This document shows positions 54,476 through 64,000 of a stretch of 64,000 nucleotides of DNA, piece after piece; within the stretch, counting starts at the first letter, position 1; every line of letters begins with the position of its first letter. The notes under the pieces were generated by a model, which was not told where the DNA came from, did not search any database, and worked only from the letters and a program-made list of their open reading frames with translations. The translations under genes and the position numbers were made by a program. Source of the stretch: an uncultured Sulfitobacter sp. (GTDB lineage Bacteria > Pseudomonadota > Alphaproteobacteria > Rhodobacterales > Rhodobacteraceae); the NCBI GenBank assembly GCA_947492925.1, contig CANLOQ010000002.1:310001-374000 (forward strand). The letters run 5' to 3'.

Positions 54476-55500
54476 TGTCCACGCTCCCCGTAGCGGATGC
54501 GCGGATCCAGAAGGACCAGCAGAATGTCCGAGATCATCGTGCCGATCAGCGTCAGCAGCGCCACAAACATTAGGATAAAGGCGGCCAGAAACTGATCCTG
54601 CGACTTGAGCGCGGTCAACAGCGACGGCCCGATGGTCTGCAGGCCCAGCACCACCGACACCAGCACAGAGCCAGATACCATTGCGGGCAGCAGGTTGCCG
54701 ATGTCCGCGACAAATGGGTTGAACGCCATGCGCAGGGGGTATTTTGTCAGCGCGCGGCGGGGCGACAGGCCCTTGGCCTTGGCAGTCTCCACATAGGGTT
54801 TGCTTAGCTCATCCAGCATGTTGGCGCGCAGGCGCTGCATCATCGCCGCCGCACCCGATGTGCCGATCACAAAGGTCGGCACAATCAGGTGCAGCAGAAT
54901 TGACCGGACCTTCTCCCACGACATCGGCGCGCCTTCCAGTTCGGGGGCCATCAGCCCGCCGATGGGCAAATCGAAGTATTTGTTGCCATAGTAGAACAGG
55001 ATCAGCGCCAGCAGGAAATTCGGTGTGGCAAGGCCCAGATAGCCGATAAACCCGGCGGTATAATCCACCCAGGTCTCAGATTTCGCCGCCGCCAGCACGC
55101 CCAAGGGCAACGCGACAGCATAGACAAACAGAACGGCCGCCAGATTGACCAGCACGGTCAGCCACAGGGCATCGCCCACAATCTCGCCCACGGGCCGGTC
55201 AAATTCGAAGGACCACCCAAAATCACCCTGCAACAGCCCCGAAAATCCGTTGGGACCGGGCAGCATGCCGACCCAGATGAAATACTGCTCCCAGACAGGC
55301 CGGTCGAGCGCGTATTCCCGGCGCAGGAATTCCGCCTTGGCGACGCCTTCGGCCTGACCGGTGGCCCGCAGTTCAGCGATCTGGTTTGACAGGTAATCGC
55401 CCGGCGGCAGATTGATGATGACAAACACCAGAATGGACACGACAAACAGCGTCAACAGCATGGTGATGGTACGGAAGACCGCGTAGCGCAGGATAATCAT
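54472..55500 (-). CDS. ABC transporter permease, DppB/YejB type
   Basis: The 342-aa protein opens with MIILRYAVFRTITMLLTLFVV and has six membrane helices. A periplasmic segment lies at residues 35-95, and the EAA-type loop reads YVETAKAKGLSPRRALTKYPLR. The C-terminus DILLVLLDPRIRYG is typical of the DppB class. It overlaps both neighbours by 4 bp. Confidence 0.9.
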   Translation of the reverse strand: MIILRYAVFRTITMLLTLFVVSILVFVIINLPPGDYLSNQIAELRATGQAEGVAKAEFLRREYALDRPVWEQYFIWVGMLPGPNGFSGLLQGDFGWSFEFDRPVGEIVGDALWLTVLVNLAAVLFVYAVALPLGVLAAAKSETWVDYTAGFIGYLGLATPNFLLALILFYYGNKYFDLPIGGLMAPELEGAPMSWEKVRSILLHLIVPTFVIGTSGAAAMMQRLRANMLDELSKPYVETAKAKGLSPRRALTKYPLRMAFNPFVADIGNLLPAMVSGSVLVSVVLGLQTIGPSLLTALKSQDQFLAAFILMFVALLTLIGTMISDILLVLLDPRIRYGERGQ

Positions 55501-57404
55501 TGGCTCACCCGGGCGTCCGGATCGGCAAAATAGAACTCGTCCACCCGGTGAATGCCGAAATGCGCGCCGGGGTCATAGGCCCAGATGCCATTTTCGGGCA
55601 CATTGCGCAGGTCCTTTGCGACAACGACGGGCTGCGGAGCCTCTGACAGAATGCCGATGGCGAATTGCTGTTCGGCGTGAATATCCAGCATCTCGCGCCA
55701 GATGGTGGCGCGCGCCTGCGGGTCCGTGGTGTGGTGCCAGTCATCGGCAAGCGCCAACAACCTTTGTGCGGCGGGCAGGTCCGGTGGCTCTCCGGCGCTG
55801 CCGCCGGTGGCATAATGCTGACCCCACTTCGGCCATGCAAAAAACTCCTGATTGGTGGGGGCCAGGTAGTCCGGCGCGGTGGCAGCCGTGGGCAAACCGT
55901 TGTCCCAGCCAAACCAGACCGCAGCCATGCTGACGCCCGCATAGACCCGGTTGCGCAGGATGTCGCGGTCCAGCGGGCGCATGACCAGCTTGATCCCGAT
56001 CTCGCGCCATGTGTCGGTGATGATCGCCAGCGCGTTTTCGACTTCCTGCCGTTCGCCTGCGGTTTCGATCACAAACTCCATGACCCGCCCGTCCGGCAAC
56101 AGGCGAATGCCCGCGCCATTGCGCTGATCCAGCCCCATTTCATCCAAAAGGGCATTGGCCCGGTCAATGTCCATATTGGACCACATGTACATGTCGCGGT
56201 CGCTGTAAAGCGGGCTGGAGGGCAGGGCAGACATGCCGCCTTCGGTTGCCAGACCAAAATACAGCGCGCGATTGATCATGCGCCGGTCAATTCCCATGCT
56301 CAGCGCCCGCCGAAAGCGCACATCGCGCATCACCTCGCGCCACACCGGGTCGCGGAAATTCAGGTTGGGATAAATGGCGATCTGGCTTGCCGCCCCGTTG
56401 CCCCAAAGAAACGTGCGATAGTCGCCACCGTCCGTCTCGCCTTTCTTGAGGATCGAGATGTCGGGGAAATCCAGCCCGCGCGCCTGCAAATCCACCTCGC
56501 CCGCATTGGCCTTGGCGGCCACCAGCCCGCCGCCAACGATGGTCATGTTGACCCGGTCGATATAGGGCAGCTGCGCGCCCCGTGCGTCGATGCGGTGATA
56601 GTAGGGGTTGCGTGTGAACACCTGCCGTGACGTCTGACCGCTGGAGTTGATCCAGGGCTGCAGCGTCGGCTGATCGGGGTTGTCGAACTTGTACATGTTG
56701 TCGCGCTTGTTGTGCAGCGCGGCCCAGCTTTTCACACGGGCCTTCTGCACCTCCTCGGCTAGCGTCTCGGTCTCGGCAAAGTCGATGTGGAACTGTTTCA
56801 GATAATGCGCCGGGCGGTAGATGAACGGGGGCGATGCCTGGGCCAGCAAAGGCAGGAAATTGGCGTTGGGTGTGTCCCACTCAAAAACCACCGTGTGATC
56901 ATCGGGGAAACTGACGCGCCCGGGCGCGCCGTCAACGATCATGAACTCAGGTATGCCCGAAGGCGTGATTTCAGCATTGTTGGCAACGTGGTCCCACCAA
57001 TAGCGAAAATCGGCAGAGGTAAAGGGCGCGCCGTCAGACCAGCGATGCCCGGGCCGCAGATGCAGCACAAAGCGGCGGTCCCCGATCACCTCGACTTCAC
57101 GCAGGATATCTGGGTAAAGCTCGTAATCCGGCCCGTATCCCACCAGCCGTGCGTAGCCATAGACCACCATCTGTCGCACGTCCTTGGAGCGCGTGACCAT
57201 CGTGCGCAGGGTGCCGCCCTGTTTGCCAAAGGTGCGGCCTTTGGCCTCCAGATCGACAACAAGCGGTGTCTGGGGCAGACGCGCGGTCACCGGGGGCAGC
57301 GTGCCCTGCGCAACGGCGTCGGCAAAAAACGGGGTTTCGCGCACCGGCGGCTGGGCCAGTGCCGGGCCTGCGATCAGCAGCAAAAGGGCCAGCAGCTTAC
57401 GCAT
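55497..57404 (-). CDS. ABC transporter substrate-binding protein, SBP family 5
   Basis: The 635-aa periplasmic protein has a signal peptide (MRKLLALLLLIAGPALAQ). The SBP_bac_5 fold is indicated by LHLRPGHRWSDGAPFTSADFRYWW and RFRRALSMGIDRRMINRALY. Family members bind peptides, nickel, opines or oligosaccharides; the closest visible style is the YejA/AgpA group, so the ligand is open. It overlaps the ATPase gene stop by 8 bp and the permease start by 4 bp. Confidence 0.9.
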   Translation of the reverse strand: MRKLLALLLLIAGPALAQPPVRETPFFADAVAQGTLPPVTARLPQTPLVVDLEAKGRTFGKQGGTLRTMVTRSKDVRQMVVYGYARLVGYGPDYELYPDILREVEVIGDRRFVLHLRPGHRWSDGAPFTSADFRYWWDHVANNAEITPSGIPEFMIVDGAPGRVSFPDDHTVVFEWDTPNANFLPLLAQASPPFIYRPAHYLKQFHIDFAETETLAEEVQKARVKSWAALHNKRDNMYKFDNPDQPTLQPWINSSGQTSRQVFTRNPYYHRIDARGAQLPYIDRVNMTIVGGGLVAAKANAGEVDLQARGLDFPDISILKKGETDGGDYRTFLWGNGAASQIAIYPNLNFRDPVWREVMRDVRFRRALSMGIDRRMINRALYFGLATEGGMSALPSSPLYSDRDMYMWSNMDIDRANALLDEMGLDQRNGAGIRLLPDGRVMEFVIETAGERQEVENALAIITDTWREIGIKLVMRPLDRDILRNRVYAGVSMAAVWFGWDNGLPTAATAPDYLAPTNQEFFAWPKWGQHYATGGSAGEPPDLPAAQRLLALADDWHHTTDPQARATIWREMLDIHAEQQFAIGILSEAPQPVVVAKDLRNVPENGIWAYDPGAHFGIHRVDEFYFADPDARVSQ

Positions 57405-59166
57405 GACAACGCACCCGGTGACCTGGCTCCAGTTCTGTCAGATCAGGTGCGGCAGCACCGTCAAAGCGGAACATCTCGGGCCAGCTTGTCGGCGCACCTG
57501 CCCCCCGTGCCACCAGATCAAGATCAATAGGCCGGGCAAGGTCCGGTTCGGGCTGCGCGGCGATCAGCGCCTTGGTGTAGGGGTGCTGCGGGTTATAGAA
57601 CAACGTATCGGGCGGGGCCTGCTCAACGATCACACCCGCGCGCATCACCGCCACCTCATCCGCAATCCGCGCGACAACGGCCAGATCGTGACTGATAAAG
57701 AAATAACTCAGGCCCGCGCGGTCGCGGATGTCTTCCAGCAAAGTCAGGATCTGATCCTGCACCGACACATCCAGTGCGCTTGTCGGCTCGTCGCAGATCA
57801 ACAGCTGCGGGTCCAGCGTCAGCGCCCGCGCGATCGACAGACGCTGCCGTTGGCCGCCCGAAAACGCATGGGGATACCGACGCAGCATATCGGGGTTCAG
57901 CCCGACCATCCGCAGCATCTCGGCCGCTTTCTCGCGGCGGTCATTGCGGGTGCCGATGTTGTGAATCTCCATCGGTTCGACCATCGCTTCCAACACCCGC
58001 ATCCGTGGGCTGAGCGATGAATAGGGATCCTGAAAAACCATCTGCGCCTGCCGCTGAAACGCAGTGCGCTGGGCGGGCGTCATGTCATGCACGGGGATGG
58101 GCGGCGCGTCGGGGCTGGCACGAAACAGCACCTCGCCTCCGGGGTCAGGGCGTTCCGCCCCAAGCGCCACACGCGCGCATGTGGTCTTGCCCGAACCGCT
58201 CTCGCCCACCACGGCCAGCGTCTTGCCGCGCGGCAGTTGCAGGTCCACATCGCGACAGGCCGTCACCTGCACCGGTTTGCGCCAGCCCCCGGCCTTGAGC
58301 GTGTAGGTCTTGGTGACATTGCGCAGATCAAAGATCACATCGTCATATTCAAGCTTGGGCGCGGGCGTGGCGACTTCGGGGATCACGGGGGCGGCGGCAA
58401 ACAGCTTGGCGGTATAGCCGTGCGCGGGCGCGCCCAGCACATCCTTTGCGCTGCCCGCTTCCATCACGCGACCCTTGTTCATCACCACGACGCGCTGGGC
58501 CATGTTCGCCACGACCCCCAGATCATGCGTCACCAGAATAACGGCCATGCCCGTTTCGGCCTGCAAGGTGTTGATCAACCCCAGCACCTGCGCCTGTGTG
58601 GTCACATCCAGCGCCGTCGTCGGCTCATCCGCGATCAGCAATTCCGGCTTGGCCACCATCGCCATCGCAATCATCGCACGCTGGCGCATCCCCCCGGACA
58701 TCTCAAACGGATAGCTGCGAAAGGCGCGCTCTGGCTCTACAAAGCCGACCTTCTCGAATTGCTCCAGCACCCGGCGCTTGGCCTCGGCCCGGCCCATGTT
58801 ACGGTGAAGATGCAGCACCTCGGCCACCTGATTGCCCAGACGGTGCAGCGGAGACAGCGATCGCATGGGTTCCTGAAAGATCATCGCAATCCGGTTGCCC
58901 CGAATGTCGCGCAACTGGCGCTCTGGCGCTTTCAGCAGGTCAACCGCGCCCTCGCGGCCCGCAAATCGCAGCGTGCCGCTTCTGATTTGTGCAGCCGCCG
59001 GCAGGATGCGCAACGCGCTGCGGCAGGTCAGCGTCTTGCCCGATCCGCTTTCACCCACCAGCGCCAGCGTCTCGCCTGCATTGACGCAAAAGCTGACGTC
59101 GGACACGACGGGGGGCGCCGTGCCAAACCCGATTGTCAGCGCCTCCACCTCAAGCAAACCTGTCAT
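57397..59166 (-). CDS. ABC transporter ATP-binding protein with two fused ATPase domains
   Basis: The start is MTGLLEVEALTIGFG at 59166 after a GGGA site; 589 aa. Both halves are complete: first Walker A GESGSGKTLTC, signature MSGGMRQRAMIAMAM, Walker B LLIADEPTTALD; second Walker A GESGSGKTTCAR, signature FSGGQRQRLSIARAL, Walker B LLICDEPTSALD. This DppD-DppF fusion (YejF/GsiA type) powers the importer. It leads the four-gene operon and has a structured leader. Confidence 0.93.
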   Translation of the reverse strand: MTGLLEVEALTIGFGTAPPVVSDVSFCVNAGETLALVGESGSGKTLTCRSALRILPAAAQIRSGTLRFAGREGAVDLLKAPERQLRDIRGNRIAMIFQEPMRSLSPLHRLGNQVAEVLHLHRNMGRAEAKRRVLEQFEKVGFVEPERAFRSYPFEMSGGMRQRAMIAMAMVAKPELLIADEPTTALDVTTQAQVLGLINTLQAETGMAVILVTHDLGVVANMAQRVVVMNKGRVMEAGSAKDVLGAPAHGYTAKLFAAAPVIPEVATPAPKLEYDDVIFDLRNVTKTYTLKAGGWRKPVQVTACRDVDLQLPRGKTLAVVGESGSGKTTCARVALGAERPDPGGEVLFRASPDAPPIPVHDMTPAQRTAFQRQAQMVFQDPYSSLSPRMRVLEAMVEPMEIHNIGTRNDRREKAAEMLRMVGLNPDMLRRYPHAFSGGQRQRLSIARALTLDPQLLICDEPTSALDVSVQDQILTLLEDIRDRAGLSYFFISHDLAVVARIADEVAVMRAGVIVEQAPPDTLFYNPQHPYTKALIAAQPEPDLARPIDLDLVARGAGAPTSWPEMFRFDGAAAPDLTELEPGHRVRCHA

Positions 59167-59175
59167 GCAATTCCC

Positions 59176-59230
59176 GATGCCACAGCGAACTCCCCTTCGG
59201 ATTCGGAGTGAAACCGATTTGTGTGGCATC
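59176..59230 (-). promoter_or_regulatory. structured leader just upstream of the ABC operon
   Basis: Perfect 9-bp arms GATGCCACA and TGTGGCATC (59176-59184 and 59222-59230) enclose a smaller stem ACTCC/GGAGT (59189-59193 and 59205-59209). The structure ends 10 nt before the ATG at 59166, next to the ribosome site, and could modulate translation of the ATPase gene. Confidence 0.5.
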
Positions 59231-59358
59231 GTCCAGCAATCATACCATAATCGCCCCGGTCTGACGCAGCACTGGCACAGGGCCGCGAAAACGCGCTAAA
59301 GGCAGTGCAACCCAAATCAGCGGCATCGCACGTCGCGCCAGCAGCAAAGTAGCCCCAG

Positions 59359-59841
59359 ATGAGCCGACTTGATCTTTTTATCGACCGCATGGTGTCCCAG
59401 CGTGCCTGCCTGAATGCCGCCGCCGAACGGACCGCGTCGCTGCCGGGGCCGGTGTTTGAACTGGGGCTGGGCAACGGACGCACCTATCACCACATGGTCG
59501 AGACGCTGACGGGGCGCGATATCTTTGTATTCGAACGCGCCGTGGCCTCGCACCCTGACAGCACGCCGCCCGATGACATGCTTCTGCTGGGGGATGTGTT
59601 TGAAACGCTGCCACAGGCGCTGGCGCGCTTTGGTGCCACCGCTTCGCTGATCCACGCTGATCTGGGCGGCCACAACGCAGCCAAAAACGATGCGTTCGCG
59701 CGCGCCGTCTCACCCCTGATCGAGCCGATTCTGGCCAAAGGCGGGCTGATGGTGTCCAGCGACCGGATGTATTTTGAACACCTTACCGAACAGCCGTTGC
59801 CGCCCGATGCGGTGACGGGACGTTGTTTCATCTACGGCTGA
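59359..59841 (+). CDS. class I SAM-dependent methyltransferase-like protein
   Basis: The 160-aa protein is short for a methyltransferase but has the SAM-site motif GPVFELGLGNGRTYHHM, an acidic residue after the second strand (FVFERAVASHP) and LIHADLGGHNAAKND near motif IV. The C-terminus is strand-rich (GGLMVSSDRMYFEHL). Its substrate is unknown. It is divergent from the ABC operon and lies 142 bp before fadB. Confidence 0.75.
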   Translation: MSRLDLFIDRMVSQRACLNAAAERTASLPGPVFELGLGNGRTYHHMVETLTGRDIFVFERAVASHPDSTPPDDMLLLGDVFETLPQALARFGATASLIHADLGGHNAAKNDAFARAVSPLIEPILAKGGLMVSSDRMYFEHLTEQPLPPDAVTGRCFIYG

Positions 59842-59983
59842 CTTTGCGGCGCGGACCACTTGCAGGTCTGTGTCAGATCAACGCATGATGCCCCAAACGG
59901 GGGGCAAACGGGCGACGGGCATGTTCTGATGCGCGGTGCCGCTCTCCGGCCCTTGGGCCATGACCACAGATCAGGAGAGCACG

Positions 59984-62083
59984 ATGAGCAATACAACAGT
60001 AGCCTATGACCGGTACAATGATCTTGCGGTGATCCGCATTCAGAACCCGCCTGTCAATGCGCTCAGCCACGCCGTGCGTCAGGGCATCTCCGACGCGATG
60101 GACCGTGCCGAAGGCGAGGACGGCGTAAAGGCAGTGCTGATCGTTGGCGAGGGACGGGCCTTTATCGCCGGGGCCGACATCACCGAATTCGGCAAGCCGC
60201 CGATGGCCCCGCATCTGCCGGAACTCTGCGACCGGATCGAAGCCTCGCCCCTGCTGGTCGTGGCGTCCATGCACGGGGTGTCGCTGGGCGGCGGGCTGGA
60301 GGTGGCGCTTTCGGCGCACTACCGCATCGCACAGCCAGACGCGCGTGTGGGTCTGCCGGAGGTGCATCTGGGCCTGATCCCCGGCGCGGGCGGCACCCAG
60401 CGCCTGCCGCGCGTGACCGGCGCTGCCGAGGCGATCAGGATCATCACATCGGGCCGTCCCGTCAAGGCACCCGAAGCGCTGGAATTGGGCATCATCGACC
60501 GGATCAAGAAAGGTGATCCCGAAGCGGTGGGACAGCTTTATGTCCGCGAACTGCTGGCCGAAGGCGCGCCGCGCCGCCCCGTCAGCGACATGCCTGCCCC
60601 GGACCCGCTCGATTGGGACGCCACCCATGCAGAAGCCCTCAAGAAAGGGCGTGGTCAACTCAGCCCGGCCGCTGCGGTGCGCGCGGTACAGGCCGCCAGC
60701 GAACTGCCCTTTGCAGAGGGTCTTGCCAAAGAACGCGCGCTGTTTGCCGAATTGATGGAAACGGATCAGCGCAAAGGCATGATCCACGCATTTTTCTCCG
60801 AACGCGCAGTGGGCAGCCTGCCTGAACTCAAAGGCGTGACGCCCCGTTCGTTTGACGCCATCGGCGTCATCGGCGGCGGCACGATGGGTGCGGGCATAGC
60901 CACTGCCTGCCTTTTGGCGGGTCTCAGGGTCGTGCTGATCGAAATGAGCGTTAACGCCGAGAAAGCCGCCCGCGAGCGCATCGTCAGCAACATCGGCGGT
61001 GCCCTCAACCGGGGCAAGATCACCCCGGAACAACACGACAAGATCTTTACCCAGGGGCTCCAGGTGACGCAGGATTACGCCGATCTCAAGGACGTCGATC
61101 TCGTGATCGAAGCGGTGTTTGAGGAAATGTCGGTCAAGCGCGAGGTCTTTGGCAAGCTGGATGCGGTCTGCAAACCGGGTTGCGTGCTGGCCTCCAATAC
61201 GTCCTATCTGGACGTCAACGAAATCGCCGCCTCCACCTCGCGCCCCCAAGACGTGATCGGCCTGCACTTCTTCTCGCCTGCCCATGTGATGAAACTGCTT
61301 GAAGTTGTCGTCGCCGACAAAACCGCCATCGACGTGGTTGCGACAGGTTTTGCGCTGGGCAAGGCGCTGGGCAAAATCTGTGTCCGCGCAGGCGTCTGTG
61401 ACGGGTTTATCGGCAACCGCATCCTTGCTGTCTACCGCGACGCGGCAGGTCATATGGTGCTGGACGGTGCATCGCCTTTCCAGATTGATCAGGCGCTGGT
61501 CGACTTCGGCTTTGCGATGGGCCCCTTCGCGGTGTCCGACCTTGCTGGCCTCGACATCGGCTGGGCCACGCGCAAGCGCAAGGCGCCTGACCGTCACCCG
61601 GATGAACGGGTGCCAACCTACATCGACCGGCTGTGCGAACAGGGCCATTTCGGCCAGAAAACCGGCGAAGGTTACTACATCTATCAAAAGGGCAAACGCG
61701 GCGGCACACCCAACCCGAAAATCGCGGAACTTGTCGCAGCCGAGCAGAAAGAGCTTGGAATTACGCCACGTGACTTCTCCGATCAGGAGATTGTGCGCCG
61801 CTATATGTGTGCGATGGTGAATGAGGCCGCGAAGGTGGTTGGTGAAGGCATTGCGCGCCGTCCGCTGGACGTCGATATGACGCTGCTCTTTGGCTACGGC
61901 TTTCCGCGCTATTGGGGGGGACCGATGAAATGGGCCGATATTCAGGGGCTGGATGCGGTGCTGGCCGATATTGAAAGCTATGCCGCCGAAGACGCGTGGT
62001 TCTGGCAACCCGCCCCCTTGCTGAAACAACTCGTGGCCGAAGGCCGCACCTTTGATGATCTGAACAAGGACGCCGCAAAATGA
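59984..62083 (+). CDS. fadB: multifunctional enoyl-CoA hydratase / 3-hydroxyacyl-CoA dehydrogenase (FadB/FadJ type)
   Basis: The start is [16 protein letters not shown] at 59984 with AGGAG upstream; 699 aa. The N-terminal crotonase domain has the oxyanion loop [10 protein letters not shown] and [15 protein letters not shown]. The NAD site is [17 protein letters not shown]. The dehydrogenase catalytic His-Glu pair lies in [17 protein letters not shown], with [18 protein letters not shown] downstream. It catalyses the middle two steps of beta-oxidation. It overlaps fadA by 4 bp. Confidence 0.95.
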   Translation: MSNTTVAYDRYNDLAVIRIQNPPVNALSHAVRQGISDAMDRAEGEDGVKAVLIVGEGRAFIAGADITEFGKPPMAPHLPELCDRIEASPLLVVASMHGVSLGGGLEVALSAHYRIAQPDARVGLPEVHLGLIPGAGGTQRLPRVTGAAEAIRIITSGRPVKAPEALELGIIDRIKKGDPEAVGQLYVRELLAEGAPRRPVSDMPAPDPLDWDATHAEALKKGRGQLSPAAAVRAVQAASELPFAEGLAKERALFAELMETDQRKGMIHAFFSERAVGSLPELKGVTPRSFDAIGVIGGGTMGAGIATACLLAGLRVVLIEMSVNAEKAARERIVSNIGGALNRGKITPEQHDKIFTQGLQVTQDYADLKDVDLVIEAVFEEMSVKREVFGKLDAVCKPGCVLASNTSYLDVNEIAASTSRPQDVIGLHFFSPAHVMKLLEVVVADKTAIDVVATGFALGKALGKICVRAGVCDGFIGNRILAVYRDAAGHMVLDGASPFQIDQALVDFGFAMGPFAVSDLAGLDIGWATRKRKAPDRHPDERVPTYIDRLCEQGHFGQKTGEGYYIYQKGKRGGTPNPKIAELVAAEQKELGITPRDFSDQEIVRRYMCAMVNEAAKVVGEGIARRPLDVDMTLLFGYGFPRYWGGPMKWADIQGLDAVLADIESYAAEDAWFWQPAPLLKQLVAEGRTFDDLNKDAAK

Positions 62084-63252
62084 AACAAGCTGTCATCGTC
62101 TCCACTGCCCGCACGGGCCTTGCGAAATCCTTTCGCGGCTCGTTCAACATGACCCACGGGGCCGCGATGGGCGGTCATGTGGTCAAACATGCCGTTGAAC
62201 GTGCGGGCCTTGCCCCCGACCAGATCGAAGACGTGCTGATGGGCTGCGCCAACCCCGAAGGCGCCACGGGCGGCAACATCGCCCGCCAGATCGCGTTGCG
62301 CGCGGGCCTGCCGGTGACCGCTTCGGGCGTGACCGTGAACCGCTTTTGTTCGTCGGGCCTTCAGACCGTCGCAATGGCCGCCAACGCCATCACCCAAGAA
62401 GGCGCAGGCCCGATTGTCGCAGGCGGCGTTGAGAGCATTTCGATGGTGGTTCCGAACGTCAAAAAGGCAAATGACCCGTGGCTGGAAGAGCACAAACCCG
62501 CCATCTACATGACCATGATCGAAACGGCTGACATCGTGGCCGAACGCTATGGCCTGAGCCGTGAATATCAGGACGAATTCGGCCTGCGCAGCCAGCGCCT
62601 GATCCACGAGGCACAGCAGGCGGGCAAGTTCGACCACGAGATTGTGCCGATGACCACCACAATGGGCATGCAGAACAAGGAAACCGGCGAGATCACGCAC
62701 CACGAAGTGACCGTCGACAAGGATGAATGCAACCGCCCCGGCACCACGATGGAAGGGCTTTCGGGCCTGCAGCCCGTGCGCGAGGGCGGCTATGTCACTG
62801 CCGGCAACGCCAGCCAGCTTTCCGATGGTGCGGCGGCGGTTGTGGTGATGGACAGCAAACAGGCCGAACAGCAGGGGCTTGAGCCGCTGGGCGCCTTCAA
62901 GGGCTTTGCCGTCGCGGGATGCGAGCCTGACGAGATGGGCATCGGCCCGGTCTACGCCGTCCCGCGCCTGCTGGAACGTCACGGGCTCAAGATCGACGAT
63001 ATTGATTTGTGGGAGTTGAACGAAGCCTTTGCGTCACAATGTCTCTATTCCCGCGACACGCTGGGCATTGATCCCGAGAAGTATAACGTCAACGGTGGTT
63101 CCATCGCCATCGGCCACCCCTTTGGCATGACCGGCGCGCGCTGCACCGGGCACCTGTTGCTGGAAGGCAAGCGGCGCGGGGCTAAATTAGGCGTTGTCAC
63201 CATGTGTATCGGCGGCGGCATGGGTGCCGCTGGCCTGTTCGAAATTTATTAA
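62080..63252 (+). CDS. fadA: acetyl-CoA C-acyltransferase (thiolase, FadA type)
   Basis: The 390-aa thiolase performs the final thiolytic step of beta-oxidation. The nucleophile Cys lies in [17 protein letters not shown], the general His in [16 protein letters not shown] and the second Cys in [13 protein letters not shown]. The start overlaps the fadB stop, and the two proteins are expected to form a trifunctional complex. An acyl-CoA dehydrogenase follows. Confidence 0.96.
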   Translation: MKQAVIVSTARTGLAKSFRGSFNMTHGAAMGGHVVKHAVERAGLAPDQIEDVLMGCANPEGATGGNIARQIALRAGLPVTASGVTVNRFCSSGLQTVAMAANAITQEGAGPIVAGGVESISMVVPNVKKANDPWLEEHKPAIYMTMIETADIVAERYGLSREYQDEFGLRSQRLIHEAQQAGKFDHEIVPMTTTMGMQNKETGEITHHEVTVDKDECNRPGTTMEGLSGLQPVREGGYVTAGNASQLSDGAAAVVVMDSKQAEQQGLEPLGAFKGFAVAGCEPDEMGIGPVYAVPRLLERHGLKIDDIDLWELNEAFASQCLYSRDTLGIDPEKYNVNGGSIAIGHPFGMTGARCTGHLLLEGKRRGAKLGVVTMCIGGGMGAAGLFEIY

Positions 63253-63280
63253 GGTCGTTTTTGGGAACATAGAAAATGAC

Positions 63281-63329
63281 GACGTGCAGAACGCGTCCGA
63301 CCACCGCAAGAGCCAGCGGTTTGCACGTC
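63281..63329 (+). promoter_or_regulatory. intercistronic hairpin between fadA and the acyl-CoA dehydrogenase gene
   Basis: GACGTGCA (63281-63288) is complementary to TGCACGTC (63322-63329), with an inner CCGC/GCGG stem (63304-63307 and 63316-63319). No T-tract follows directly, so processing, partial termination or regulation of the next gene are all possible. Confidence 0.4.
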
Positions 63330-63366
63330 ATCAAAACCAAAAACTGACCCAAAAGGGAGCACTAAA

Positions 63367-64000
63367 ATGGACCTGAGCTATACCGACGAAGAAAAGGCCT
63401 TCCGTGAGGAAGTCCGCACTTTCCTCAATGAAAAACTGCCCAAGGAACTGGCCGACAAGGTGTCAGGATCTGACGGCGACGATCTGACAAAGGACGACAT
63501 GGAGCGCTGGCACGCGATCCTGAACGAACAGGGCTGGCTTGTCCCGAACTGGCCCAAGAAATTCGGCGGTGCCGAATGGAACGCCGTGCAAAAGCACATT
63601 TTCGAGGAAGAAGCCGCCGCCGCCAACGCCCCGCGCATCGTGCCGTTCGGCTTCTCCATGCTCGCCCCCGTGCTGCACAAATTCGGCAGCAAGGAACAGA
63701 ACGATTACTGGCTGCCCCGCATGCTGAACGGTGATGACTGGTGGTGTCAGGGCTATTCAGAGCCAGGGGCCGGGTCTGACCTTGCATCCCTGAAAACCAC
63801 CGCCGTGAAAACCGAAGACGGCAAGCACTATATCGTCAACGGCCAGAAGACGTGGACGACACTGGGCCAGCACGCCAACATGATTTTCTGTCTGGTACGC
63901 ACCGACAAGGACGTGAAGCAGCAAGAGGGCATTTCGTTTCTGCTGATCGACATGGACACACCGGGCATCGAAGTGCGCCCGATCATCCTGCTGGATGGCA
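63367..64000 (+). CDS. acyl-CoA dehydrogenase (partial, 5' part)
   Basis: The gene begins MDLSYTDEEKAFREEVRTFL after AAAGGGAG and runs off the right edge with 211 codons visible. The N-terminal helical domain and start of the beta domain are clear: GWLVPNWPKKFGGAEW and the flavin-contact motif QGYSEPGAGSDLASLKT, followed by YIVNGQKTWTT. It supplies the first FAD-dependent step of beta-oxidation, in line with fadB-fadA upstream. The catalytic Glu lies beyond the window. Confidence 0.93.
   Translation, partial: MDLSYTDEEKAFREEVRTFLNEKLPKELADKVSGSDGDDLTKDDMERWHAILNEQGWLVPNWPKKFGGAEWNAVQKHIFEEEAAAANAPRIVPFGFSMLAPVLHKFGSKEQNDYWLPRMLNGDDWWCQGYSEPGAGSDLASLKTTAVKTEDGKHYIVNGQKTWTTLGQHANMIFCLVRTDKDVKQQEGISFLLIDMDTPGIEVRPIILLDG

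Noticed and set aside
58087-59211. 374-codon frame antisense to the fused ABC ATPase
   Set aside because: His/Arg-rich, no domain; the opposite strand encodes two complete ABC cassettes.
59873-62029. 718-codon open frame antisense to fadB
   Set aside because: High-GC shadow of a strongly supported gene: His/Arg/Gly-rich, no domain and no ribosome site. The plus-strand product has complete catalytic motifs.
1-64000. Mobile element, prophage, CRISPR array, tRNA or rRNA genes
   Set aside because: I found no transposase, integrase, phage structural gene, regularly spaced repeat array or cloverleaf-like segment in the gaps I read; a tRNAscan/Infernal run would settle the RNA genes.

Overview
The window is high-GC and densely packed, and it reads as the chromosome of an alphaproteobacterium of the marine Roseobacter group (Rhodobacterales). 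The evidence is the irr/fabA/fabB/fabI neighbourhood, the block miaB - ompA - phoH - ybeY - CBS protein - lnt - metK with a SAM/SAH-type riboswitch before metK, aroA - cmk - rpsA - ihfB - lapA-like - trpF, a GcrA cell-cycle regulator next to argD/argF, class II (CP4-like) AroA, and an opg glucan cluster. The genus cannot be fixed from the sequence alone. I saw no tRNA or rRNA gene, CRISPR array, insertion sequence, integrase or phage gene.

Layout. 1-0.5 kb: tail of a probable RNA methyltransferase and a small membrane protein. 0.5-6.2 kb: unsaturated fatty-acid synthesis (fabA, fabB, fabI) with a nucleotide cyclase-FHA gene lodged between fabA and fabB, an HD-domain hydrolase, and on the other strand irr and a phytanoyl-CoA dioxygenase-like gene. 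6.4-8.0 kb: a divergent pair of lysine-rich proteins of unknown function around a large dyad. 8.0-16.8 kb: GT2-like protein, miaB, an OmpA protein and a lipoprotein that share a module, phoH, ybeY, CBS protein, lnt and metK. 17-29.2 kb: response regulator, trmB, aroA, a membrane protein, cmk, then an insert (secreted protein, ThDP enzyme, rhodanese, ZIP transporter), rpsA, a YHS protein, ihfB, lapA-like gene and trpF.

29.3-34 kb: a capsule/KDO cluster on the minus strand (kpsT-like, kpsE-like, kdsA, phosphomannomutase/phosphoglucomutase) without an adjacent KpsM. 34-35.4 kb: an ArsR-type repressor and a metal/metalloid permease. 35.6-37.6 kb: UDG-family protein, SseB-like protein and an anchored rhodanese. 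37.6-42.2 kb: opgC-opgG-opgH for osmoregulated periplasmic glucans. 42.3-47.4 kb: TTC38-type TPR protein, CoA transferase and ThDP enzyme pair, two palindromes, and a second UDG-like protein. 47.4-52.9 kb: gcrA, DMT transporter, argD, GNAT, argF and a ketopantoate reductase family gene. 53.3-59.2 kb: a complete peptide/nickel-type ABC importer. 59.4-64 kb: a small methyltransferase, then fadB, fadA and the start of an acyl-CoA dehydrogenase (beta-oxidation).

Most genes are packed with ATGA-type overlaps, so translational coupling is expected. The less ordinary content is the lysine-rich pair with its dyad (6.4-8.0 kb), the duplicated Cys/His/Trp module in the OmpA/lipoprotein pair, structured leaders (metK, rpsA, the ABC operon), paired operator-like repeats before the 22.2-kb ThDP gene, and the twin palindromes at 46.7 kb.
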